Below, one piece after another: positions 46,401 to 54,630 of a stretch of 64,000 nucleotides of DNA (positions are counted from its first letter, which is position 1; each line of letters opens with the position of its first letter). The notes under the pieces are model-generated. The model was not told where the DNA came from, made no database searches, and was given only the letters and a program-made list of their open reading frames with translations. This DNA comes from Butyrivibrio proteoclasticus B316. GTDB taxonomy: Bacteria > Bacillota > Clostridia > Lachnospirales > Lachnospiraceae. The position numbers were made by a program, and so were the translations under genes. The stretch lies in NCBI RefSeq assembly GCF_000145035.1, contig NC_014388.1, positions 238,359 to 302,358 of the forward strand. The letters run 5' to 3'.

Positions 46401-48287
46401 TTTATTTTTAGGATCTGCACCTGTTTTACTTTCATTCTCTAGTAAAACTGTATATAGCTTTCCATCATAAGTAACTTTAATTACTTTATCATCAATACCA
46501 ACGAAGGGTCTTTTTACTACCAAACACCATTCGCCTGAATCCTCATCAATCACGTAAGAACCATTCTCCGGGTCAGGCTTCCTCTTAGTATCAGCAGTAT
46601 CAACCTTTAGCCTTTTTGATAATAAATAATCATCATCATTTGGATTAACGCTTACGTTACTGATATCTCCAGCATTACCAAATTTCAAGTCAAATAAATA
46701 TTCTAGATTTATTGCTTGAACTAATTCAGTTTCTGTAAATTTGATTATTTCTTCAAGCGATGCCGTAAACACCACCTTATACGCCGAGAATCCATCCGTC
46801 TCCGCTGCCAGCACCTTAACGTCCTCAATCTCGACAACCTCAGCCTCAAGCTTTTCAGCCTTCAGAACAGAGTTCTCATCGAAAATAGTTACGACACGCT
46901 CTTTTTCGCGTTCGCCACCAAGAGCCACAGGAACTACTTCCTCCGGTTCTCTATCGTCCTTGGACTCATCGATAATATGATATACCTCTGCTTCGAGGTT
47001 CTCGTCTTCTACTTCTGCAGCCTCAAAAGATACAACTACGCGTCCCTTTTCTGTATCAGGCTGGACTTCATTTCCCTCTTTATCTTTAACTGTTATGTCG
47101 AATGTATACTCTTTTACAACATTCTCAGTTTCTACCTGCTCATCAACAACCTCTTTTACTTTCTGCTCGTCTTCTTCTGCAAGTTTCTTGGCTGTTACCC
47201 TTGCATCCTCAGGAAATACTCCCTTATCAGCTCTTACACGAATCTTAACATCGTCAACAACCGTTTCTTTATCGAATGCGTAGTAATCATCTGTAACTGT
47301 TACTGTGATGATTGGAAGTTCATCTTCCACATAATATGTGTCTGGTATCAGCAGAACCGGTGTAAAAAGATATATCTCACCCTCTTCATCTGCGCTAAAC
47401 TCCTCAACACCATAGTTATATTCAGGTTCCAAAATCCATTCAACGTCAGATATAAGTTCTACGCTCGCTTCTTCATCTGTAGTCTTGCTATCCTTAATAT
47501 CAGCTGCATAGGCAACTGCAGCATTTCTAAATGTGTGTGTGAGCCACGAAATCAAGCCTCCCTCAGTAGCTTCATCAGTAGCCTCCTCTGAGTTTCCATC
47601 TGAATGCTCTTCAGAACCACTCTCGATAGGAGAACTAATTTCCTCATCATTTCCGCCATTGTCAGTATTTGAGTCTGAACTATCTTCGACATTTTCCGGT
47701 TCTGGGACAACTTCATCATACAAAGTGCTTATTTCATCGTCATTGTCTTCATTTAGTCCATCTTCATCACTGCTTAAATCTCCGGCCTCTTCAGAAATAG
47801 TTCCATCTTCATCAAAGAAAATGATCTTTTCGCCATCCTCTGAATCAGATGAAGAGGCAGCATCACCTTCATCTGAGCTACTGCTGGAGCCCTCATCAGC
47901 TTCAAGCTCTTCTCTTCTGATTCGCTCTCTTTCCTGTGCGAGCCCTCTCTCAATTCGCTCATCATGCTCATAATCTGGTTCTACAGTAACTTCCAGAGTA
48001 TCAGGGAGTTCCAGATCTTCTAATTTGCCCCCCACACGAATCTTTTGATTGGAAATATCTTCAGGCAGTTCAGTAAAATCAGTTATTTTGAAATAGCTGA
48101 TTCCTTCTTCGCCATAAATCTCATCATTGATTTTATCCTGCTCAGCATTCGTCGTGCCTTCAGTGCCAGCCTCACTGGCCGCGCTGGAAGCATCACTTGC
48201 CCCGCTGCTCGCAGCAAAAGAAGTTACTCCAATGTTGGAAAAAAACAGGATTCCTGCAATTAGAACAGATACAACTCGCCTTTTCAT
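43404..48287 (-). CDS. Giant surface protein with Listeria-Bacteroides repeats fused to a class-B-like sortase
   Basis: About 1627 residues from the ATG at 48287 (GGAG seven bases upstream). Order: signal peptide (1-27); an acidic Ser/Glu/Asp-rich region (about 30-250); extracellular beta-rich region (about 260-1000) with one Ig-like segment near 620-700; Listeria-Bacteroides repeats (about 1140-1270, FNDGTNKW and the GYTFKGWYSD type); two membrane segments (about 1285-1405, with a basic loop); and a C-terminal sortase domain (about 1420-1627). The sortase has His1507 in IYGHNMRD, Cys1601 in TLATC and Arg1607/1608 in EDRR. A transpeptidase fused to a large outer region is unusual. Confidence 0.75.
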   Translation of the reverse strand: MKRRVVSVLIAGILFFSNIGVTSFAASSGASDASSAASEAGTEGTTNAEQDKINDEIYGEEGISYFKITDFTELPEDISNQKIRVGGKLEDLELPDTLEVTVEPDYEHDERIERGLAQERERIRREELEADEGSSSSSDEGDAASSSDSEDGEKIIFFDEDGTISEEAGDLSSDEDGLNEDNDDEISTLYDEVVPEPENVEDSSDSNTDNGGNDEEISSPIESGSEEHSDGNSEEATDEATEGGLISWLTHTFRNAAVAYAADIKDSKTTDEEASVELISDVEWILEPEYNYGVEEFSADEEGEIYLFTPVLLIPDTYYVEDELPIITVTVTDDYYAFDKETVVDDVKIRVRADKGVFPEDARVTAKKLAEEDEQKVKEVVDEQVETENVVKEYTFDITVKDKEGNEVQPDTEKGRVVVSFEAAEVEDENLEAEVYHIIDESKDDREPEEVVPVALGGEREKERVVTIFDENSVLKAEKLEAEVVEIEDVKVLAAETDGFSAYKVVFTASLEEIIKFTETELVQAINLEYLFDLKFGNAGDISNVSVNPNDDDYLLSKRLKVDTADTKRKPDPENGSYVIDEDSGEWCLVVKRPFVGIDDKVIKVTYDGKLYTVLLENESKTGADPKNKNFPTAVTLSSNKFELLMPVTSEGEVLYQWQESTDSTNGADGNWSDIPLANTRQYYYSEKSGQAFEKAGHWYRCVYDGKTSLGVQVITPKTDSRTWTDPCGSINQCYISNGTIAYTIVNEGGTPEKVLFDLVGTDKSGKNMLQTTSGGNGWRIFSNKSSEISSVGYGAYQYLFDHMYYSFTDSNTLHIMAKPDLTNDYNCFAIGANCNIGDISGNTAYVSLDKNDKLLSVGIVSAKSDYDAQFNVNNGIGVPSLLLEQGQHSNFKYYVGTSTDSKPYQSVSVPDESKTMEDILPAVRFAWTDVTDEVGFSMSFGDATATEIITPVTKTGNSNSLSLSSNIKNLKLTSDDSLISEAHKPELGGVYDKVEVQLRFASSTSTGKSAISSLLPKNTQSSSSQTSTGSSVNTTTASYTADYFDVNVKSHKNDDKTGTTITELDSNVVVEVAYNFDKKGDIKVYRYHEGNAIELSNSTSGDDGTYRIDKDAGKIYIYTKKFSTYAVAYKPDITYTVTFNDGTNKWTVDVKSGEKVAAPESMPTKDGVTALYWYKGTSTSTTKPTAYDFNTPVTANMTLNAYYGKTFTVTFSGISPSTTVKVAEGDKVARPADPVKEGYTFKGWYSDKTAKTLYNFDTPVTKDLTLYAGFVDANGRDADDEDGEGGGSSRAPGTRDTLPPVWLWVLVLIGGVVVFSCNLYARAKEGKVKFSQNKNIRKITRVFLLIGLVIVTVVKFLIKKVNEKKREVALGLSGAVILIAAGVLIFTSIEYHKSEQAYGDASKTYVQETQKIKESSVMTEEVKSDNNVWWNEASVEMETLTEEYPDVIGWIYFENEDISYPIMYSGDNTKYLNTSYDGEKARAGAIFLDGESTPDFSDPHSLIYGHNMRDMTMFGKLRFYKTDASYYDEHQYFQIFTKDGVYRYQIFAYEEVPDSHDVFWVYGKDPEGMWEMLQDIEGGSYRQTGIEATESDHVITLATCTSKEDRRLIVSALRTDEHDYEYVASN

Positions 48288-48519
48288 ACCACATCTCCAC
48301 AATAAGAAAATAAACTATCCCTCATATTATTTTATTACAATATCGAATTAATTTGTCGAAATTTTATTATTTTTTTAGAAAATCTTAGTACGATATTTTG
48401 AGCATATCCCCCGCAAAACTGCACTTCTTAGATTTTAGACTTTATTTAGATAAGTTTTCATCTGTATGTGGTAAACTCATCTTGTATAGGGATGTTTTTT
48501 CCCAGCTCGGAGAGTGTAC

Positions 48520-49704
48520 ATGAAAAAAATTGTTGCAGCTCTTTTGACAATTATATTAATACTTGCCTGCACTTATGCCGTAATTAAGCCACATTCAACT
48601 TCTACTACAGAAGTTACCGACTCCGCAGAGCAGCTTGTTGTCGTCGATACTCATTCACAGGATGGCGAAACGACCGTAGGTATTTCCATGCCTGATAAGC
48701 TTTTGGAGAGGTGGAATAAGGATGGGGCTTATTTGCGTACCCAATTTGAAAGAAACGGCTGTAAAGTCATGCTGCGATACGCCAATAACCTCATTGATAC
48801 GCAAATAGATGACATTCTCTACATGATCCAGGAAGGAGCAGACCTCCTTGTCATTGCTGCTGTAGACGGATCTGCCCTGACAGACGTTTTGGAAATTGCA
48901 AGATCTGCAAATGTAAAGATCATTGCCTATGACAGACTTATTATGGATTCTGATGTAGTTGATTACTATGTTTCTTTTGACAATTACAAGGTTGGCGTCT
49001 TGCAGGCCAAGTACATAATCAGGATATTAGACCTCGATCATTCTGACGCAGCAAGGCACATAGAATTTGTCACGGGCGACCCTGTCGATAATAACGCTCG
49101 TTATTTCTATAATGGTGCAATGGACACCATTAAGCCCTACCTTGATTCCGGAAAACTCATACCATTGTCCGGTCAGGTCAATTTCTACGAAACCTCTACA
49201 GCCCAATGGTCTACAGATATTGCTCAGCAGCGCCTTCAGATTATTCTAAACTCCTATTATCCTGAAGGAATCCAGCTTGATGCCGTTCTGTGCGCCAATG
49301 ACTCCACAGCTCTCGGCGCAACCAGAGCCCTTGAATCTGACTACACATCCAAAAATCCTGTCGCTGTAACAGGACAGGACGCAGATATTGCCAATATTTA
49401 TAATATCTTAAATGGAACTCAGGGCATGACTGTGTTCAAAGCCCTCACTGAGGAATCTGTTGTAACAGTTACTCTCGCTCTTGCCATTTTAGATGGTCAG
49501 ACACCTTCCGAAAGCCTTATTACAAACTCTGACTGGAGCTTTAAATGCACTTACAACACAACTGACTATTTCAATGGGCAGGAGATTGTTCCCTCATACC
49601 TTCTGGAACCCATTGTTGTAACAGCTGATAACATTGAATCTCGGCTTTTTGACACCGGCTATTACAAACGTAACTCAGCCGGTCTTATCTATGCTGCCAA
49701 ATAA
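48520..49704 (+). CDS. Sugar-binding-type lipoprotein (XylF/ChvE-like), orphan
   Basis: About 394 residues from the ATG at 48520 (GGAG nine bases upstream). Lipobox LILAC (Cys near 19). Peripla_BP fold with VGISMPDKLLERWNKDG, IAAVDGSALTDVLEIAR and YDRLIMDSD, as in xylose/multiple-sugar binding proteins. No transporter genes follow. It converges with, and overlaps by 30 bases, a GGDEF gene whose own outer domain is also a binding-protein fold. Confidence 0.85.
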   Translation: MKKIVAALLTIILILACTYAVIKPHSTSTTEVTDSAEQLVVVDTHSQDGETTVGISMPDKLLERWNKDGAYLRTQFERNGCKVMLRYANNLIDTQIDDILYMIQEGADLLVIAAVDGSALTDVLEIARSANVKIIAYDRLIMDSDVVDYYVSFDNYKVGVLQAKYIIRILDLDHSDAARHIEFVTGDPVDNNARYFYNGAMDTIKPYLDSGKLIPLSGQVNFYETSTAQWSTDIAQQRLQIILNSYYPEGIQLDAVLCANDSTALGATRALESDYTSKNPVAVTGQDADIANIYNILNGTQGMTVFKALTEESVVTVTLALAILDGQTPSESLITNSDWSFKCTYNTTDYFNGQEIVPSYLLEPIVVTADNIESRLFDTGYYKRNSAGLIYAAK

Positions 49705-51318
49705 CGTATATCCGTTTCGTCCTCTGTCTTTGGTAACATAAAGCGCCTTATCTGCATATTCCATTAACTTATCAGGCTCACTCACGTCTTCAGGATACAA
49801 AGCGCATCCCACACTGACTGTAATCTGTAATATACATGCAGATGTAGCAAATTCAGGCTTCATCACATCAATAATGCTCTCACACAGCCTTACTGCGCTC
49901 TGACTGGTTGGTTCCTGGAAAATAGCGCAGAACTCATCTCCACCCAGCCTTGCAAAAATGGTACCGTCACCTGTCAGACTCTGTAGTCTCCCGGCCACCA
50001 TCCTGATCACTTCATCACCCACCTTATGACCATAGGTATCGTTAATATCCTTGAAATGATCCACATCAAGCATTATAAATCCATATGGAGTCTTATTTGC
50101 CTCGAACTGAGATAACAGTTCCATAACCTTAAGTCTGTTTGGAAGCTGAGTCAGAAAATCTGTTCTTGCTACCCTTGATCTTCGTTTATTTGAGTAATAC
50201 AGGTGCGCAATTATCACTATCATAAGAAACGCAATTATCATCACAAGATTGCTCAAAAGCTTGTTTTCACGATAAAATTTTGCAAAGCTCTCTTTTTCAT
50301 TTACAATTACCGAACCCTGCGGAAGCTGCCTGAATTTAATGTTGTACTTGTCCATCGCTTTCTGCTCAAAATAAGGCGTTGTGATCATTTCTGTATTAAG
50401 CGGAATATCATCCGGATCCTCGCCCATGAGTATCTCTTTGGCCGCTGTTCCGGCTATAAAACCGGAGTCATAATACGAATAGGATATTCCCCCGAGCACT
50501 CCATGCCCCACATTTGACGAAGACAGCCTGAATATCGGAACATTTTCAGTATTTGCACTTAAAAAATCTGCTGCGTTTGATAATGGATAATTATTTTTGT
50601 CGCCATCAACGGCAAAATCCAGAAAGAGAATAATATCATCAGCCCCTAACGCATTTAAAGCCCTTTTAAGGCCCTTTTGAGTATAATATGAGGTATTTAT
50701 TATCTTGCACTTTAAATCGCCGTGTTTGTCCTTAAATTTCATGAATTCCACATAATCTCCCTGACCGGTTACTGTGGAATCTGTTATCACAACCAGATTG
50801 TTTCTATTTGGGAAAAGAGCTATCATAAGCTGATAGTTACTCTCAAAATCCTGCTTTTCAGCTATTCCTGTTGCATTTTTCATTGCAGCTGCTGTTGTAG
50901 CCTCTGTAACGTTATTTACTCCCATAAACACCATCGGAATATCCGGAAATAGCTTACTTCTGTTGTTTACAGCATATCTAAGTGCTGGATCATCTGCAAT
51001 TGCGATAAGATCAAATTTCCTGACAAGGAAAATCTTGTATCTAAGGTACTTGTCAAAATTGCTGATGTCTGTAGCTCCATAGAACTGCTGAGCCTCCATA
51101 AAGTCATAGTTGATCTGGACATTCAGTCCTTCTACTCCATCCTGAAAGCCCTTAATTGTGTCGGGAACACCATCCGTAGAAAAGCCATAAGAAGAGATAA
51201 AGAGAATGTGAAATTGCCGCTCTAAAGAATCCTCTGCATTTACCTTAAATGAAGAGGGTATAACGAAGAATACAGCCATGTATGCAATTATCAGCATTAT
51301 TCCAAATGTACGTTTCAT
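49675..51318 (-). CDS. Diguanylate cyclase with periplasmic-binding-protein-like sensor
   Basis: 547 residues. Signal/TM1 at about 8-28; an outer domain (about 30-355) of the ABC_sub_bind type (VPDTIKGFQDGVEGLN, VFMGVNNVTEATTAA); TM2 at about 362-382; GGDEF domain (about 395-545) with GGDEF at residues 459-463. No RxxD inhibitory site immediately before the motif. It probably makes cyclic di-GMP in response to an extracellular ligand. The 3' ends of this gene and the sugar-binding lipoprotein gene overlap by 30 bases. Confidence 0.88.
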   Translation of the reverse strand: MKRTFGIMLIIAYMAVFFVIPSSFKVNAEDSLERQFHILFISSYGFSTDGVPDTIKGFQDGVEGLNVQINYDFMEAQQFYGATDISNFDKYLRYKIFLVRKFDLIAIADDPALRYAVNNRSKLFPDIPMVFMGVNNVTEATTAAAMKNATGIAEKQDFESNYQLMIALFPNRNNLVVITDSTVTGQGDYVEFMKFKDKHGDLKCKIINTSYYTQKGLKRALNALGADDIILFLDFAVDGDKNNYPLSNAADFLSANTENVPIFRLSSSNVGHGVLGGISYSYYDSGFIAGTAAKEILMGEDPDDIPLNTEMITTPYFEQKAMDKYNIKFRQLPQGSVIVNEKESFAKFYRENKLLSNLVMIIAFLMIVIIAHLYYSNKRRSRVARTDFLTQLPNRLKVMELLSQFEANKTPYGFIMLDVDHFKDINDTYGHKVGDEVIRMVAGRLQSLTGDGTIFARLGGDEFCAIFQEPTSQSAVRLCESIIDVMKPEFATSACILQITVSVGCALYPEDVSEPDKLMEYADKALYVTKDRGRNGYTLFGSIDKTG

Positions 51319-51393
51319 AGTACAATTTTATACCTTTTGCAATACACCAACAATTACTGCAATTCTTAAATTATACTTAACATTGCTAAAAAA

Positions 51394-51432
51394 AGTGCAC
51401 TCAGATATCCATTAAAGGTATCTGCATGCACT
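51394..51432 (-). terminator. Intrinsic terminator of manA
   Basis: A stem of AGTGCA/TGCACT extended by CAGATA/TATCTG, followed on the minus strand by TTTTTTTAGC. Confidence 0.8.
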
Positions 51433-51437
51433 ATAAT

Positions 51438-52376
51438 TTATGGTACCATAGTCTTTACAATTTTAATATCACCAGTTATTTTTACTTCACCTGTGGATGC
51501 TTCGATGAATAAGGAATCTCCTTTTCTTACTACAAAACTCTCATCAGCTGATGTTACTGTGCCTTCTCCGTCTGTAACAAGAATATTGGTAAAAGATTTA
51601 TCATCAACATCAAATGTATACTCTTTTAAAGCACTTATTTCTGCGCTGTCCACGCAGAAAAATTCGCAGCTGACCATATGCTCATCAGGAGATTTGTACT
51701 TCTCCGGTCTTTCAAGCCTTGTTACATCTATAGACTGCTGAATATGGAGCTGCCTCGGCTTACCATCTGCTCCAACTCGGCCAAAATCATATATCCTATA
51801 GGTTACATTTGAGCTCTGCTGAATTTCAGCTATAACAAGACCTGCTCCAATTGAATGAAGTGTTCCCGGAGAAATAAATACAACGTCTCCCGGCTTAACG
51901 TACTCTTTATGTAGAACCTCAGTCAAAGTATTATCTTTAATTCTCTGCTCAAATTCTTCTTTCGAAATCTCTTTTTCAAATCCCTGATATAAGTATGCGC
52001 CTTCCTCTGCCTCGAGAATATACCACATCTCAGTTTTTCCATACTGATTCTCATGCTCAAGAGCGTAAGCATCGTCAGGATGAACCTGAATAGAAAGAGC
52101 CTTTTTTGCATCTATTAACTTGATCAAAATAGGAAAATCTTTATATTTCTGACAGTCAGTTCCAAGAATTTCAGCGCCCTTTGCAGCAATAACCTCTGGA
52201 ATAGTCTTTCCTTCATAAATACCATTTGTTATTATTGATAATCCATCCTTGTGTGCAGATAGAACCCATGCTTCTGAACATATCTCTCCGTCATAATCAA
52301 CGTTATAATTATCCACTAACTTATGTCCACCCCATAAATAATCCTTACAGGCTGGTTTTAATTTGTAAATTGACAT
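51438..52376 (-). CDS. manA: Class I mannose-6-phosphate isomerase
   Basis: 312 residues with the cupin metal site: QVHPDD (about 97-102), KTEMW (Glu near 114) and PGTLHSIGAG (His near 171). The N-terminus YLWGGHKL is typical of Firmicutes ManA. It interconverts mannose-6-phosphate and fructose-6-phosphate. It would place mannose from the GH2 beta-mannosidase into glycolysis, or supply mannose sugars for the envelope. Monocistronic. Confidence 0.92.
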   Translation of the reverse strand: MSIYKLKPACKDYLWGGHKLVDNYNVDYDGEICSEAWVLSAHKDGLSIITNGIYEGKTIPEVIAAKGAEILGTDCQKYKDFPILIKLIDAKKALSIQVHPDDAYALEHENQYGKTEMWYILEAEEGAYLYQGFEKEISKEEFEQRIKDNTLTEVLHKEYVKPGDVVFISPGTLHSIGAGLVIAEIQQSSNVTYRIYDFGRVGADGKPRQLHIQQSIDVTRLERPEKYKSPDEHMVSCEFFCVDSAEISALKEYTFDVDDKSFTNILVTDGEGTVTSADESFVVRKGDSLFIEASTGEVKITGDIKIVKTMVP

Positions 52377-52562
52377 ATCATTACCTCTCTTTTAACTTAT
52401 GGAATTATAGTTGACCTGCAGATATTAATCAATAATTTCCTATATTTAATCCGTATTTGTTATACAATGTTATTGTTATCTAATTAGCGTTTATGGCTTA
52501 TAATTCCAATTCATGGTATACTTTTGACTCGTATCGCTTATTTACTTAGAAAAGGATTATTT

Positions 52563-53915
52563 ATGAACACAAAAGAAAACAAAATGGGTGTAATGCCCGT
52601 CAAACAGCTCATTGTATCAATGTCACTTCCAATGATGGTCTCCATGCTTGTGCAGGCGCTTTATAACGTTGTTGACAGCGTTTTCGTAGCTAAGATCAGT
52701 GAAGATGCGCTCACTGCAGTTACTCTCGCCTTTCCTATGCAGAATCTCATGATTGCTCTTGCTTCCGGTACAGGTGTTGGTGTTAACGCTCTGTTATCAA
52801 GATCCCTTGGGGAAAAGAAATTTGAGAATTCAGATGCAGCTGCTAATACAGGTCTTTTACTTACATTTTTTAACTTTTTAGCTTTTCTTCTTATCGGTCT
52901 TTTTGCTGCACCTGCTTTTATCGCAACTCAGACAGATAATGAGGTTATTCGCATATATGGAGGACAATACTTAACTATTATCTGTTGTCTCTCCTTTGGT
53001 GTATTTTTCCAGGTTATGTTTGAAAGACTCCTGCAGTCTACCGGCAAAACCTTTTATAGCATGATTTCTCAGTCTACTGGTGCAATTATCAATATAATTT
53101 TTGATCCGCTCTTCATCTTTGGCATAGGACCATTCCCGGCTCTCGGTGTCGCAGGCGCCGCATATGCTACTATTCTTGGTCAGCTTGCAGGTGCATCTAT
53201 CGGACTGTTTTGCAATCTCAAGTTTAATACCGATATTCATATTAGTTTTAAGAAGATTTTGGCTCCAAAGGCCCGTATTATCAAAGAAATATACTTTGTC
53301 GGTGTACCATCGATACTCATGATGTCAATTGGTTCTGTAATGACTTATCTTATGAATCTTATCCTTGGGTCATTCAGTTCTACCGCAACTGCCGTTTTTG
53401 GTGTTTATTTCAAGCTTCAAAGCTTCTTCTTTCTTCCTGTATTTGGCCTTAATAACGGTCTTATACCTGTTTTGGCATACAACTACGGAGCACGCAATAA
53501 AGACAGGATCAAGGAAGCTCTTCGTTTTGCCCTTATGCTTGCCGTTACGATCATGGTTGTTGGTACTATATGCTTTTTAACTATCCCCGACTTGCTTCTT
53601 ACATTGTTCAACGCCTCAGAAGATATGGTCAAAATAGGAACTCCTGCCCTCAGGATCATAAGTCTTTCATTCCCTGTAGCAGGTGTCTGCATTGCAATGG
53701 GTTCAATTTTCCAGGCTTTTTCCAGAAGCTTTTACTCTTTAATAGTTTCTGTCGGACGTCAGCTTGTCGTACTCATACCTGCAGCATTTTTACTTGCTCA
53801 GACTGGTGTACTTTCCAATGTTTGGTGGGCATTCCCTATTGCAGAGGTTGCATCTTTGATACTTTCAACTATCTTCTTCAAAAAACTCTACAGAGAGACT
53901 GTATCTTCTATGTAA
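52563..53915 (+). CDS. MATE-family efflux transporter
   Basis: About 450 residues from the ATG at 52563 (AAAGGA seven bases upstream), which I prefer to a start 39 bases earlier. Twelve hydrophobic segments in two halves with the MATE patterns: VQALYNVVDSVFVAKI near 30, GTGVGVNALLSRSLG near 66-80 and GLNNGLIPVLAYNYGA in the second half. It exports drugs or metabolites in exchange for Na+ or H+; substrate unknown. Confidence 0.88.
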   Translation: MNTKENKMGVMPVKQLIVSMSLPMMVSMLVQALYNVVDSVFVAKISEDALTAVTLAFPMQNLMIALASGTGVGVNALLSRSLGEKKFENSDAAANTGLLLTFFNFLAFLLIGLFAAPAFIATQTDNEVIRIYGGQYLTIICCLSFGVFFQVMFERLLQSTGKTFYSMISQSTGAIINIIFDPLFIFGIGPFPALGVAGAAYATILGQLAGASIGLFCNLKFNTDIHISFKKILAPKARIIKEIYFVGVPSILMMSIGSVMTYLMNLILGSFSSTATAVFGVYFKLQSFFFLPVFGLNNGLIPVLAYNYGARNKDRIKEALRFALMLAVTIMVVGTICFLTIPDLLLTLFNASEDMVKIGTPALRIISLSFPVAGVCIAMGSIFQAFSRSFYSLIVSVGRQLVVLIPAAFLLAQTGVLSNVWWAFPIAEVASLILSTIFFKKLYRETVSSM

Positions 53916-54079
53916 TGTTTTTAAAATGTCTTGATTTCTAAGGTTTTTAAGAATTATGCACTAAAAACCGCTATAATTTTTGGCACTTTTTCGCTTTTAT
54001 ATACTTGTATGGTGCATAAATTGGGTGTAGAATTTTACTTGGTAGTAAAAAATACTCAATTTGAGGGAGGTATTAAACC

Positions 54080-54364
54080 ATGAATAAGACAGAACTTGTT
54101 GATGCTATTGCAAAGGAAACTGGTCTTTCCAAGAAGGATTCAGAGAAGGCAGTTAAGGCTTTCACAGAGGCTGTTTCTAAAGAGCTTAAGAAGAAAGGCA
54201 AAGTTCAGCTTGTAGGCTTCGGTACTTTCGAGACTGCTAAGAGAGCAGCTAGAACAGGTAAGAATCCTCAGACTGGCGCAGCTATTAAGATTCCTGCAGC
54301 TACAGTTCCTAAGTTCAAAGCTGGTAAGGCTCTCAAGGATGCTGTAAACGGAAAGAAGAAATAA
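54080..54364 (+). CDS. hup: HU-family DNA-binding protein
   Basis: 94 residues, GGGAGG before the ATG. All family marks are present: MNKTELVDAIA start, the VQLVGFGTFE strand, RAARTGKNPQTGAAIKIPA DNA-binding arm with the Pro near its tip, and a basic KDAVNGKKK end. It bends and packages DNA; on a secondary replicon it may also help iteron-origin opening. Strong own terminator. Codon choice is that of a highly expressed gene. Confidence 0.95.
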   Translation: MNKTELVDAIAKETGLSKKDSEKAVKAFTEAVSKELKKKGKVQLVGFGTFETAKRAARTGKNPQTGAAIKIPAATVPKFKAGKALKDAVNGKKK

Positions 54365-54385
54365 TTGATTTAATCATAACCAAAC

Positions 54386-54434
54386 AAAGTGGCGTCGTTC
54401 AGATGTTTGTTCATCTGCCGGCGCCACTTTTTTA
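54386..54434 (+). terminator. Intrinsic terminator of the HU gene
   Basis: AAAGTGGCG pairs with CGCCACTTT with an inner CAGATG/CATCTG hairpin (54386-54430), followed by TTTT. Confidence 0.85.
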
Positions 54435-54456
54435 TTTTCCTCAAACAACTCTCTTT

Positions 54457-54500
54457 CTATTTCTCTATTTCTCTATTTCTCTATTTCTCTATTTCCCTAT
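54457..54500. repeat. Tandem 8-bp repeat
   Basis: Four perfect copies of CTATTTCT followed by one copy with a single change and a half copy. It lies between the HU terminator and the hybrid sensor gene, 131 bases before that ATG. Slippage could change promoter spacing. Confidence 0.85.
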
Positions 54501-54630
54501 CTTTTTATCTTTTTTCATTAATTTTCTTATTTCTTTCTTATAAATTTATTAATTAACTAATTTCCGTTGCTTTAAATTGTATAATATAGTCAGTTGCGAT
54601 TTAATGCCACAGATTTTTTGAGGAATTTTT

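Noticed and set aside
44900..46730. Apparent base-composition shift in the middle of the sortase-fusion gene
   Set aside because: The middle looks slightly richer in A/T codons by eye, but I could not compute it and sampled lines are within the range of neighbouring genes.
46977..47591. A 204-codon open frame on the + strand antisense to the sortase-fusion gene
   Set aside because: It is the shadow of a Glu/Asp/Val-rich gene on the other strand (the complement reads Phe/Leu/Tyr-rich). No ribosome site, and the minus-strand gene is continuous with clear domains.
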